A stretch of 43,798 nt of DNA from Bacillota bacterium (GTDB lineage: Bacteria > Bacillota > Clostridia > Christensenellales > CAG-138). The stretch covers positions 1 through 43,798 of the forward strand of contig JAEWYO010000033.1 of the NCBI GenBank assembly GCA_023395595.1. The letters are read 5' to 3'. Positions 14,475-22,597 of the stretch are shown here, in pieces (positions within the stretch are counted from its first letter, which is position 1; each line of letters begins with the position of its first letter). The position numbers were made by a program, and so were the translations under genes. The notes below the pieces were generated by a model, which searched no databases, had not been told where the DNA came from, and was given only the letters and a program-made list of their open reading frames with translations.

Positions 14475-15407
14475 ATGAATAACCTGTTGCAGCTCAAATA
14501 TGCAGTCGAGGTGGAGAAAACAGGCTCGATCAGCAAGGCTGCGGAAAATCTCTATATGAATCAGCCGAACCTGAGCAAGTCCATCCGTGAACTGGAGGAC
14601 GACATCGGCATCGCAATCTTTGACCGCACGGCAAAGGGTGTTGTGCCGACGGAAAAAGGGCGTGAGTTTTTGGGTTACGCGCGGAGCATCCTCTCCCAGA
14701 TTGCGGAGATGGAAGCGCTGTATAAACCCACAGACGATAAGAAAACGCGCTTTGACCTCTGTGCCCCGCGCGCAAGTTATGTCTCCCAGGCACTCACGGA
14801 GGTCATCCTCTCGCTGGGTCCGGACGCGGACTATAGCATCGACTACCGCGAGGCAGGTGCGATGCGCACCATCAAGCAGGTTGCAAATGGAATCAACCAG
14901 CTCGGCGTGATTCGCTATCAAACCATCTATGAAACCAACTATCTCAGTGCGCTGGCGGAGCGTTCGCTCGTCAACGAGCTGGTTTCCGAGTTTTCCTGTG
15001 TCGCTATCCTGAGTAAGAACAGCGCACTGGCGGAGCATACGCAACTCACCAACCGGGATCTCACCTGCTGCACCGAGGTGCTGTATGGCGACGCGTCGAT
15101 CCCCGCCCTGCCAGTCAATCAGGCGCGCGAGCTTGCGCAGGCCATCGAGGCAAAGAACACCATCACCGTCTACGAGCGCGCAAGCCAGCTGGAGCTCATC
15201 AGCCGCCTCAATTCGGCGTATGCAATCTCCTCCCCAGCGCCGCAGGACGTGCTGGATCGCTTCGGGTTGGTGCAGCGCAAGATCGATTTCCCCGGAAATG
15301 TCTATCGCGACGTGTTGATCTATCGCGCGGGATACCATCTCTCCCGGCTGGATCGCCTCTTGTTTGAAAAGCTCCGCGAATCCGCGCAGCGGGTCATAAC
15401 CGAATAA
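14475..15407 (+). CDS. LysR family transcriptional regulator
   Basis: A 310-residue regulator. The N-terminal helix-turn-helix (LQLKYAVEVEKTGSISKAAENL, then NQPNLSKSIRELEDDIGIAIFDR) is canonical for LysR, followed by the linker helix and a periplasmic-binding-like effector domain from about residue 90. The ATG at 14475 has GAAGGAGA 7 nt upstream. It follows the amidohydrolase gene closely in the same direction, so it probably belongs to that operon and may control it, although LysR genes are more often divergent. A strong terminator follows. Confidence 0.9.
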   Translation: MNNLLQLKYAVEVEKTGSISKAAENLYMNQPNLSKSIRELEDDIGIAIFDRTAKGVVPTEKGREFLGYARSILSQIAEMEALYKPTDDKKTRFDLCAPRASYVSQALTEVILSLGPDADYSIDYREAGAMRTIKQVANGINQLGVIRYQTIYETNYLSALAERSLVNELVSEFSCVAILSKNSALAEHTQLTNRDLTCCTEVLYGDASIPALPVNQARELAQAIEAKNTITVYERASQLELISRLNSAYAISSPAPQDVLDRFGLVQRKIDFPGNVYRDVLIYRAGYHLSRLDRLLFEKLRESAQRVITE

Positions 15408-15418
15408 CGCATCTTCTG

Positions 15419-15445
15419 CACCCGGTTCACGCCGGGTGTTTTTTT
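15419..15445 (+). terminator. intrinsic terminator of the amidohydrolase-lysR unit
   Basis: CACCCGG (15419-15425) and CCGGGTG (15432-15438) with a 6-nt loop, then seven T residues. Confidence 0.9.
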
Positions 15446-15510
15446 GCCGATCATCCGGCACTCCACCCCGGCAGAAATACTCCGATGTTATATTTGCGCG
15501 CTTACAATGT

Positions 15511-15538
15511 TATAAATAGATATTATTATATCGATATG
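15511..15538 (+). promoter_or_regulatory. candidate distal promoter of adhE
   Basis: TTACAA followed after 16 bp by TATTAT in an AT-rich stretch (about 15511-15538). If used, the adhE leader is about 360 nt long and includes all the structures described below. The AT-rich patch offers other possible -10 boxes. Confidence 0.35.
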
Positions 15539-15599
15539 AATATACTGATATTCCATTTTTGGCACTTCATCCTTGCAGTGAGGTATCGTATTCTATAGA

Positions 15600-15860
15600 C
15601 AGAAAGAAAGCAGCCAGCGATTCCCAGAACGCATTTTCGGACGGCGGGCAGGCCGCCAAGACGCAAAACACCGCTGGCAAGTGCCCTTTTCTCCATTTGC
15701 CTCCTTCGCCGAGCGCGACAGAAGCAAATGGACGATTCCCTTCCAAATGGTGATTCGATCCTGAGAGATCGACACCGCACCCAGCATGCAAGAGGTTCGT
15801 ATCCGCTTCGGCGGCGGGCAGGCCGCGATTCGGGCGGTACGAACCCTCTTGAATCCCCAA
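15600..15860. repeat. structured repeat-bearing region upstream of adhE
   Basis: No credible gene lies in 15446-15901. The segment holds nested inverted repeats: GCCAGCG/CGCTGGC (15613-15619, 15672-15678), CCATTTGC/GCAAATGG (15693-15700, 15724-15731) and a 17-bp imperfect stem, CAAGAGG-TTCGTA-t-CCGC with GCGG-TACGAA-c-CCTCTTG (15789-15806, 15834-15851). A 15-base word, CGGCGGGCAGGCCGC, occurs at 15642 and again at 15812, each time in the loop of a larger stem. It may be a structured mRNA leader or a decayed intergenic repeat element. Confidence 0.6.
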
Positions 15861-15901
15861 ACAAAAAGCACACAAGAGGAAGACAAGAGGAGATGGAGCG
15901 T

Positions 15902-18523
15902 ATGGAACGTATGACAAGCAGAACCCCCATTGACAGTGTAGAAGCCATGGAGCGCGCGTTTGGCCGCCTGCGCGAAGCGCAGACCACATTTGCAACCTAC
16001 ACGCAAGAGCAAGTGGACAAGATCTTTCTTGCTGCCGCAACCGCCGCAAACAAGGCGCGCATTCCGCTGGCGAAACTCGCCGTGGAAGAGACGGGCATGG
16101 GCGTTGTGGAAGACAAAGTGATCAAGAACCACTATGCCTCTGAGTATATCTATAACGCCTATCGCGACACGAAGACCTGCGGCGTGATTGAAGAGGATAA
16201 GGCCTATGGCATCACGCGCATCGCGGAACCCATCGGCGTGATCGCCGCCGTCATCCCGACCACGAACCCGACCTCGACCGCAATTTTTAAGACCCTGATT
16301 GCGCTGAAAACCCGTAACGGCATCCTGATCAGCCCACACCCGCGTGCAAAGCGTTCCACCATCGAGGCGGCGCGCGTCGTGCTGGACGCGGCGGTTGCCG
16401 CAGGCGCACCGGAAGGCATTATCGACTGGGTGGACGCGCCGAGTCTGGAACTGACCAACCTCGCGATGAAGGAAGCGGACTGTATCCTCGCCACCGGTGG
16501 CCCCGGCATGGTCAAGAGCGCGTATAGCAGCGGCAAACCCGCCATCGGTGTTGGCAGCGGCAACGTACCCGCCATCATCGACGACACGGCAGACATCCTC
16601 TGCGCAGTGAGCTCGATCATCCTGAGCAAAACGTTTGACAACGGCATGATCTGCGCCAGCGAACAGGCGGTCATCGTGGTCGATTCTATCTATAACAAGG
16701 TGAGAAAAGAGTTTGCCGAACGCGGATGCTATCTGCTCAAGCCCGACGAAACGGAAAAGGTGCGCAAGACCATCCTCATCAACGGCGCGCTGAATGCCAA
16801 GATCGTGGGTCAAAGCGCGCACACCATCGCAGCGCTCGCGGGCGTTTCCGTGCCGGAGAAGACGAAAATCCTCATCGGCGAAGTCGAGAGCGTGGAGCTT
16901 TCCGAAGAGTTCGCGCATGAGAAACTCTCCCCGGTTCTCGCGATGTATCGCGCCAAGGATTTTGAGGACGCGCTGCAAAAAGCAGAGCGCCTGATTGCCG
17001 ACGGCGGCTATGGCCACACAGCAAGCGTCTACCTCAACCCCGTCACGCAGAAGGAAAAACTCGCCGCCTACACCAGCCGGATGAAGACCTGCCGTATCCT
17101 CGTGAACACGCCCTCCGCGCACGGCGGCATTGGCGACCTGTATAACTTCAAGCTTGCGCCGTCGCTCACGCTCGGCTGCGGTAGCTGGGGTGGCAATTCG
17201 GTCTCCGAAAACGTCGGCGTCAAGCACCTGCTCAACATCAAAACCGTTGCCGAGAGGAGAGAGAATATGCTCTGGTATCGCACGCCCGATAAAGTCTATT
17301 TCAAGAGAGGCAGCCTGCCCGTGGCACTCAGCGAGCTCAAAGACACCCTCGGCAAAAAGCGCGCGTTCCTCGTGACCGATACGTTCCTTTATGAAAACGG
17401 CTACACCCGCGCGGTGACGGACAAGCTCGACGAAATGGGTCTTGCCCACGAGACGTTCTTCAATGTCCTGCCCGATCCGACGCTGGCCAGCGCACGCGAA
17501 GGCGCAAAACAGATGGCTTCGTTCAAACCCGACGTGATCATCGCACTCGGTGGCGGCTCCGCAATGGACGCGGCGAAGATCATGTGGGTACTCTACGAGC
17601 ATCCCGAAGCAGACTTCATGGATATGGCGATGCGCTTTGCCGATATTCGCAAACGCGTCTATACCTTCCCCAAGATGGGTGAAAAAGCGTACTTCATCGC
17701 GATTCCGACCACCGCAGGCACAGGCAGCGAAGTGACCCCGTTTGCGGTCATCACGGACGAATCCACCGGAGTGAAATATCCGCTGGCGGACTACGAACTC
17801 ATGCCGGATATGGCGATTGTGGACGCGGACATGATGATGAACGCACCGAAAGGGCTCACCGCAGCCAGCGGCATCGACGCGGTCACCCACAACCTCGAAG
17901 CCTACGCCAGCATGCTTGCAACGGACTATACCGACGGCACGGCGCTGCGTTCGCTCAAGATGATCTTTGAGTATCTGCCCCGCGCATACGACAACGGCGC
18001 GAATGACCCCGTTGCCCGCGAAAAGATGGCCAATGCCGCAACCATGGCAGGCATGGCGTTTGCCAACGCGTTCCTCGGCGTCTGCCACAGCATGGCGCAT
18101 AAGCTCGGTGCGTTCCATCATCTGCCGCACGGCGTTGCCAACGCACTGATGATCGACGAAGTGCTCCGCTTCAACGCCGCCGAAGTTCCGGTCAAGATGG
18201 GTGCCTTCTCGCAGTACGACCATCCGCACACCCTCGCGCGGTATGCCGAGGTTGCGGACGCGCTGGGTCTTAAAGGCAAGACGGATGAAGATAAGCTTGA
18301 ATCGCTCATCGCCGCGCTGGACGCGCTCAAAGAGAGAGTCGGCATCAAAAAGACCATCCGCGACTATGGCATTGCGGAAGATGCCTTCCTCGCCCGCCTC
18401 GACGAGATGGTCGAGCAGGCGTTTGACGACCAGTGCACCGGCGCAAACCCGCGCTATCCGCTCATGAGCGAGATCAAGCAGATGTACCTCAATGCCTATT
18501 ACGGCACGAGCGTGCGCGTCTAA
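15902..18523 (+). CDS. adhE: bifunctional acetaldehyde-CoA / alcohol dehydrogenase
   Basis: An 873-residue fusion that reduces acetyl-CoA to acetaldehyde and then ethanol, reoxidising two NADH in fermentation; the family forms cytoplasmic spirosome filaments. The aldehyde dehydrogenase half (about 1-445) has IPTTNPTSTAIFK, the NAD-binding GGPGMVKSAYSSGKPAIGVG and the catalytic Cys251 in DNGMICASEQ. The iron-dependent alcohol dehydrogenase half (about 460-873) has GGGSAMDAAKIMW, PTTAGTGSEVTPF and the metal-binding histidines in HSMAHKLGAFHHLPHG. Of three clustered ATGs (15893, 15902, 15911) I chose 15902: the GAGGAG site sits 9 nt upstream, whereas it abuts 15893. Confidence 0.97.
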   Translation: MERMTSRTPIDSVEAMERAFGRLREAQTTFATYTQEQVDKIFLAAATAANKARIPLAKLAVEETGMGVVEDKVIKNHYASEYIYNAYRDTKTCGVIEEDKAYGITRIAEPIGVIAAVIPTTNPTSTAIFKTLIALKTRNGILISPHPRAKRSTIEAARVVLDAAVAAGAPEGIIDWVDAPSLELTNLAMKEADCILATGGPGMVKSAYSSGKPAIGVGSGNVPAIIDDTADILCAVSSIILSKTFDNGMICASEQAVIVVDSIYNKVRKEFAERGCYLLKPDETEKVRKTILINGALNAKIVGQSAHTIAALAGVSVPEKTKILIGEVESVELSEEFAHEKLSPVLAMYRAKDFEDALQKAERLIADGGYGHTASVYLNPVTQKEKLAAYTSRMKTCRILVNTPSAHGGIGDLYNFKLAPSLTLGCGSWGGNSVSENVGVKHLLNIKTVAERRENMLWYRTPDKVYFKRGSLPVALSELKDTLGKKRAFLVTDTFLYENGYTRAVTDKLDEMGLAHETFFNVLPDPTLASAREGAKQMASFKPDVIIALGGGSAMDAAKIMWVLYEHPEADFMDMAMRFADIRKRVYTFPKMGEKAYFIAIPTTAGTGSEVTPFAVITDESTGVKYPLADYELMPDMAIVDADMMMNAPKGLTAASGIDAVTHNLEAYASMLATDYTDGTALRSLKMIFEYLPRAYDNGANDPVAREKMANAATMAGMAFANAFLGVCHSMAHKLGAFHHLPHGVANALMIDEVLRFNAAEVPVKMGAFSQYDHPHTLARYAEVADALGLKGKTDEDKLESLIAALDALKERVGIKKTIRDYGIAEDAFLARLDEMVEQAFDDQCTGANPRYPLMSEIKQMYLNAYYGTSVRV

Positions 18524-18571
18524 AAAATCACACAAGAGATGTGTTTCAAACCATCTCGACTCTGATAAAAT

Positions 18572-18604
18572 GGTGTCAGGCAGGCAATAAATCCGCCTGG
18601 CACC
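18572..18604. repeat. hairpin between adhE and the kinase gene
   Basis: GGTGTCAGGC (18572-18581) pairs with GCCTGGCACC (18595-18604), ten pairs including one G-T wobble, loop 13 nt. No T tract follows, so it is more likely an mRNA-stabilising or processing element than a terminator. Confidence 0.5.
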
Positions 18605-18652
18605 TGAGCATATGGCTTCCCACCACACAGCGACGAGAAAAAGGAGAACACC

Positions 18653-19405
18653 ATGGATTTGACCAATGTAATCGCGTTTCGCTCCAACAAGACGATCTAT
18701 CGCGACGGCGACACGGTTGTCAAGGTGTTTGGCGAAGGATTTAAGAAGGCGGATGTGCTCAACGAGGCGCTCAACCACGCACGCGTGGAGGAAACCGCGC
18801 TGAATGTACCAAAGCTCTATGGTGTCGGCATGACGCCGGATGGTAAATGGTACATCATGACGGAGTATATCCCCGGGCAAACGCTCGCGGAGCTCATGGC
18901 GCAAAACCCGAAGAAGCACGCACAGTATCTGGAGCAGTTTGTCGATTTGCAGTTGCTCATGCATCGCCAGATCTGCCCGCTTCTGCCGCGGCTAAGGGAC
19001 AAGATGGATCGCAAGATCATCCAGACCGAGCTGCCGACGGCGACGAAATATGACCTCCACACGCGCCTAGACTCCATGCCGCGCCACAACAAGCTCTGCC
19101 ACGGGGACTTTAACCCGACGAATATCATCATCCGCGACGACGGTACACCGTTTATCCTCGACTGGTCGCACGCAACGCAGGGCAACGCGAGCGCGGATGC
19201 CGCGCGCACCTATCTGCTCTTTGCGCTGTCCGGCGACGAAAAGACAGCGGAAGCCTATCTCAAGCTCTTCTGCGAAAAGAGCGAGACCCAGCGGCAATAT
19301 GTTCAAAAATGGATTCCGATCGTGGCGGCCAGCCAGTCCGTCAAGGGCAAGCCCGAGGAGCGGGAGCTGCTCTTCCGCTGGGTGGATGTGGTCGATTACG
19401 AATAA
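18653..19405 (+). CDS. aminoglycoside phosphotransferase / choline kinase-fold kinase
   Basis: A 250-residue protein with the small-molecule kinase fold (APH family). An ATP-binding lobe (TIYRDGDTVVKVFGEG with Lys24, then TEYIPGQTL hinge) precedes the catalytic loop LCHGDFNPTNIII (His150, Asp152) and the metal-binding ILDWSHA (Asp170). The catalytic residues are intact, so it is probably active. The family phosphorylates hydroxyl groups of sugars, choline, homoserine-like compounds or antibiotics; nothing here fixes the substrate. The ATG at 18653 has AAGGAG 8 nt upstream. It lies 129 nt after adhE and 90 nt before a thioesterase gene. Confidence 0.82.
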   Translation: MDLTNVIAFRSNKTIYRDGDTVVKVFGEGFKKADVLNEALNHARVEETALNVPKLYGVGMTPDGKWYIMTEYIPGQTLAELMAQNPKKHAQYLEQFVDLQLLMHRQICPLLPRLRDKMDRKIIQTELPTATKYDLHTRLDSMPRHNKLCHGDFNPTNIIIRDDGTPFILDWSHATQGNASADAARTYLLFALSGDEKTAEAYLKLFCEKSETQRQYVQKWIPIVAASQSVKGKPEERELLFRWVDVVDYE

Positions 19406-19495
19406 CGCGCGGTTGCGTTTTGCTGGAAAACGCGGTATTCTATCGCAGAACCGCGCAGAACGCGCAAATATCGTCTTTCCCGAAAGGAACACACC

Positions 19496-19891
19496 ATGAG
19501 CGAACTTTCCCGCGGCGTGCGCGGCACGCGAGAACTCCTCGTCACCAACGAAAACACGGCAAAAGCCCTCGGCAGCGGCGGCTTGGACGTGTTTTCTACC
19601 CCTTCGATGATCGCGCTGATGGAGTATTGCGCGGCAGAGAGCGTTTTGCCGCTCTTACCTGCGGGCAGCTCCACAGTTGGCACGCGCCTCGATGTCAAGC
19701 ACCTTTCTGCAACGCCGGTTGGTATGACGGTGCGCTGCGAAACGGAGCTCATCGAGATCGATCGCAGGCGGCTCGTCTTCCTCTGCCGCGCGTATGACGA
19801 CGCGGGGTTAATCGGTGAGGGCACGCAGGAGCGCTTCATCGTGGACAACGCGAAGTTCATGGAGAAAACGCAAGAAAAGCTTGCTAAATAG
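19496..19891 (+). CDS. hotdog-fold thioesterase, FlK-like
   Basis: A 131-residue single hotdog-domain protein of the fluoroacetyl-CoA thioesterase (FlK)-like family, expected to hydrolyse a short acyl-CoA. Thr35 (FSTPSM), Glu43 (LMEYC) and His69 (VKHLSATPVG) have spacings of 8 and 26, the same as the FlK triad Thr42/Glu50/His76 known for that enzyme. The ATG at 19496 has AAAGGAA upstream. It is downstream of adhE and the kinase gene in the same direction and ends at a strong terminator, so it may serve to release free acid from a CoA ester or to clear a toxic acyl-CoA. The natural substrate is unknown. Confidence 0.85.
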   Translation: MSELSRGVRGTRELLVTNENTAKALGSGGLDVFSTPSMIALMEYCAAESVLPLLPAGSSTVGTRLDVKHLSATPVGMTVRCETELIEIDRRRLVFLCRAYDDAGLIGEGTQERFIVDNAKFMEKTQEKLAK

Positions 19892-19903
19892 CGCAAGACG
19901 CAC

Positions 19904-19941
19904 AAGCAGCCCCGTGGCAGAAAGCCACGGGGCTGCTTTTT
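19904..19941. terminator. strong bidirectional terminator
   Basis: AAGCAGCCCCGTGGC (19904-19918) and GCCACGGGGCTGCTT (19924-19938) form 15 perfect pairs around a 5-nt loop, with T residues after the stem on the plus strand. It separates the thioesterase gene from the convergent gnd gene. Confidence 0.92.
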
Positions 19942-19953
19942 CGCGTCCGCGCG

Positions 19954-21405
19954 CTATATGCTGTATGTCGTGGAGGCGGTGTCCCCGCCCTCGCCCGTCC
20001 AGTTTGTGTGAAAAAATTCTCCGCGCGGGCGGTCGGTTCGCTCATAGGTATGCGCGCCGAAATAGTCCCGCTGCGCTTGCAGCAGATTCGCGGGTAAACT
20101 CGCACAGGTGTAACCGTCAAAATAGTTCAGCGCCGCACTCATCGCCGGCAGCGGAACACCCGCCTGCACGGCAGCGGAAACAACGTTTCTCCAGGCCGGC
20201 ACGCAAGCCTTCACCACGCCCGCGAAATAGGAATCGAGCAGCAAGTTGGAAAGCGCCGGATCGCGGTCAAACGCCTCCTTGATCTTCCCTAAAAACGCTG
20301 AGCGGATGATGCAGCCGCCGCGCCACATCAGCGCAACGCCGCCGTAGTTGAGGTTCCAGCCGCTGGTTTTCGCCTGCGCGCGCATGAGAGCGTAACCCTG
20401 CGCATAGGAGACGATCTTGCTTGCGTAGAGCGCTTGTTTGATCGACTCGATCCACTGCGCCCGGTCGCTGGAGAGCATGGAGATTTCGCGCGGGAACAGT
20501 GCGGATGCCGTCATGCGCTCCTCCTTCATTGCGGAAAGACAGCGCGCAAACACCGCTTCGCCAATCAACGTGAGCGGCACGCCCTCGTCCAGCGCAGCAA
20601 TCGCCGTCCATTTGCCCGTGCCCTTCTGCCCTGCCGCGTCGAGGATGTGATCCACCAGCGCGCTGCCGTCCGGTTCCGTAAACGCGAGGATATCCTGCGT
20701 GATCTCGATGAGGTAGCTGTCGAGCTCGCCGCGGTTCCAGTCCGCAAACACCGCGCTCATCTCGCCTGCCGTCATCCTCAGCACATCTCGCATGAGCTGA
20801 TACGCCTCGCAGATGAGCTGCATATCGCCGTATTCGATTCCGTTGTGCACCATCTTGACGAAATGCCCCGCGCCGTTTTCGCCCACCCAGTCGCAGCATG
20901 GCGTGCCGTCCTCAACTTTGGCACAGATCGCCTGGAATACGGGCTTGACCAGCGGCCAAGCGGCAGGCGACCCGCCGGGCATCATGCTCGGTCCCTTCAG
21001 CGCGCCTTCTTCGCCGCCGGAAACGCCGGTGCCAATATAGAGCAATCCCTTGCTCTCCACATAGGCAGTTCTGCGCGTCGTGTCCGGAAAGTGGCTGTTT
21101 CCACCATCGATGATCACATCCCCCGGCTCCAGCACGGCAAGCAATTGCTCGATATAGTCGTCCACGGGCTGTCCCGCCTTGACCATCAGCATCACCTTGC
21201 GTGGCTTGTCGAGTGAATCTGCCAGTTCCGCAAGCGAATGGCAGCCGACGATATTCCTGCCCTTTGCCCGCCCGCCAAGAAACGCATCCACCTTTTCTGT
21301 CGTGCGGTTATACACCGCAACGCGAAAGCCGCGGCTTTCCATATTCATCACGAGATTCTCGCCCATTACGGCGAGCCCGATCAAACCAATATCCGATTGT
21401 TTCAT
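19954..21405 (-). CDS. gnd: 6-phosphogluconate dehydrogenase, decarboxylating
   Basis: A 483-residue cytoplasmic enzyme oxidising 6-phosphogluconate to ribulose 5-phosphate and CO2 with NADP. The N-terminal nucleotide site is IGLIGLAVMGENLVMNM (about 6-22), followed by YNRTTEKVDAF. The substrate and catalytic region is GVSGGEEGALKGPSMMPGG and KMVHNGIEYGDMQ, and GTGKWTAIAALDEG is the all-helical domain signature. Length is standard. The ATG at 21405 has GAGGG 7 nt upstream and overlaps the stop of the sugar kinase gene by 4 nt (ATGA), which shows coupled translation of the two. Confidence 0.96.
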   Translation of the reverse strand: MKQSDIGLIGLAVMGENLVMNMESRGFRVAVYNRTTEKVDAFLGGRAKGRNIVGCHSLAELADSLDKPRKVMLMVKAGQPVDDYIEQLLAVLEPGDVIIDGGNSHFPDTTRRTAYVESKGLLYIGTGVSGGEEGALKGPSMMPGGSPAAWPLVKPVFQAICAKVEDGTPCCDWVGENGAGHFVKMVHNGIEYGDMQLICEAYQLMRDVLRMTAGEMSAVFADWNRGELDSYLIEITQDILAFTEPDGSALVDHILDAAGQKGTGKWTAIAALDEGVPLTLIGEAVFARCLSAMKEERMTASALFPREISMLSSDRAQWIESIKQALYASKIVSYAQGYALMRAQAKTSGWNLNYGGVALMWRGGCIIRSAFLGKIKEAFDRDPALSNLLLDSYFAGVVKACVPAWRNVVSAAVQAGVPLPAMSAALNYFDGYTCASLPANLLQAQRDYFGAHTYERTDRPRGEFFHTNWTGEGGDTASTTYSI

Positions 21406-22469
21406 CTCTTTACCCTCGCGTTGCCGAAATATATGCTCCAGAGCTGCTCCTCGTCCGACGGCGTTGCATAATCCTTTGGGCTGCTCACCGCGAGTACCCC
21501 GCTCGCCCAGCCAAAGCGCAGGCAATCCTGCGCATCCCAGCCGCGCCAAATGCCGTAGAGCAGCCCGCCCGTGAAGCCGTCCCCGCCGCCGATGCGATCC
21601 AGCACGGGAATTTTACGCGGCGGTTCGATGTGCCATTCGCCATCCGCAAAGAGGATCGCGCCCCAAAGATGCTCGTTTGCATGGACAACCTCGCGCAACG
21701 TGGTTGCAAAATATCGCGCGTTGGAATAGGTGCGCCGTGCGGATTCGATCATCGTCTGAAACGCCTCCGTCTTGTCCGCGAGGTTTTTGCCCCCCGCCTC
21801 CGGCCCCGTGATGCCCAGCGCTAGCTGAAAATCTTCCTCGTTACCGATGAGAATATCCGAAAGCGCGGCAATCTGCTGAAACACAGATCGTAGTTCCGCT
21901 TCGCGCCCGCTCCAAAACGATGCGCGGTAGTTGAGGTCAAAGCTCACCCGCGTGCCATGAGCTTTTGCCGTTCGTGCAAGCTCCACGCAAAACGCGGCGG
22001 TCTGCGGCGAGAGTGCGGCGATCAAACCGGAGAGATGCAATATTCCAACACCCTCCTGTCCAAAGATGCGCTCCGTGTCAAATTCTTCGTTGGAGAGTGT
22101 GCGCCCGACCTCACCCGCACGGTCGTTCCAAACCCGAGGGCCAACGAGGCCAAATCCGCTATCGGCGATGTTAAACTGGTGTCGAAATCCCCAAGGCCCG
22201 CCCTGCGGGGCGCTGATGCCTTCATAGCGGATGTTGCGCGCGCGCAGCTCCCGCTGGATGAATTTCGAAATGGGGCTGCCCTCGATGAACTTCGTCAGCG
22301 CAAGGCACTCCTGTCCCAGCGAGGTGGCAACGTTGAGCACGTTTGTCTCCGCACTCGTTGCTTGCATGCGGAAGAGTTCGCTTTCCGGCACACCCTGCCG
22401 CGTTTCCGGCGTGATGCGCACGCCCATGCTAGTTGGCGACGCGATTGCATAGCGGGGATTGTTGATCAT
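21402..22469 (-). CDS. PfkB family carbohydrate kinase, 2-keto-3-deoxygluconate kinase-like
   Basis: A 355-residue ribokinase-fold kinase. The C-terminal PfkB signature DRIGGGDGFTGGLLYG carries catalytic Asp297; FDLNYRASFW and ILIGNEEDF in the middle are typical of the 2-keto-3-deoxygluconate kinase subgroup. The ATG at 22469 has GAAAGAA 9 nt upstream; a GTG three codons earlier is possible. The stop overlaps the gnd start. Pairing with gnd, and the divergent AraC regulator, suggests use of gluconate- or uronate-derived sugars. A 2-keto-gluconate kinase feeding gnd after reduction would also fit; the exact substrate is not proven by sequence. Confidence 0.85.
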   Translation of the reverse strand: MINNPRYAIASPTSMGVRITPETRQGVPESELFRMQATSAETNVLNVATSLGQECLALTKFIEGSPISKFIQRELRARNIRYEGISAPQGGPWGFRHQFNIADSGFGLVGPRVWNDRAGEVGRTLSNEEFDTERIFGQEGVGILHLSGLIAALSPQTAAFCVELARTAKAHGTRVSFDLNYRASFWSGREAELRSVFQQIAALSDILIGNEEDFQLALGITGPEAGGKNLADKTEAFQTMIESARRTYSNARYFATTLREVVHANEHLWGAILFADGEWHIEPPRKIPVLDRIGGGDGFTGGLLYGIWRGWDAQDCLRFGWASGVLAVSSPKDYATPSDEEQLWSIYFGNARVKR

Positions 22470-22539
22470 GCGATACACTTCTTTCTGAATCGTTGTTTGT
22501 TATCGAGAGCATATCAAAGAAATCGGACATGTTCTATCG

Positions 22540-22577
22540 CATTCTTGCTTGATAGATTTCCATTCTTGCTCTATAGT
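22540..22577 (+). promoter_or_regulatory. araC-type promoter with two 21-bp-spaced direct repeats
   Basis: CATTCTTGCT-nn-ATAG occurs at 22540-22555 and again at 22561-22576, exactly two helical turns apart, the layout of AraC-family half-sites. The repeats coincide with a promoter for the regulator gene: TTGATA (22549-22554), 17 bp, TATAGT (22572-22577). Binding there would block the regulator's own promoter; whether it activates the divergent kinase-gnd operon is inferred. Confidence 0.65.
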
Positions 22578-22597
22578 ACAAAGAGAGGTGATCCGTT

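Noticed and set aside
15593..18964. Very long open frame (1123 codons) on the minus strand opposite adhE and the kinase gene
   Set aside because: It is an antisense shadow of high-GC codon use; it has no family motifs, no ribosome site, and spans two clear plus-strand genes and their intergenic region.
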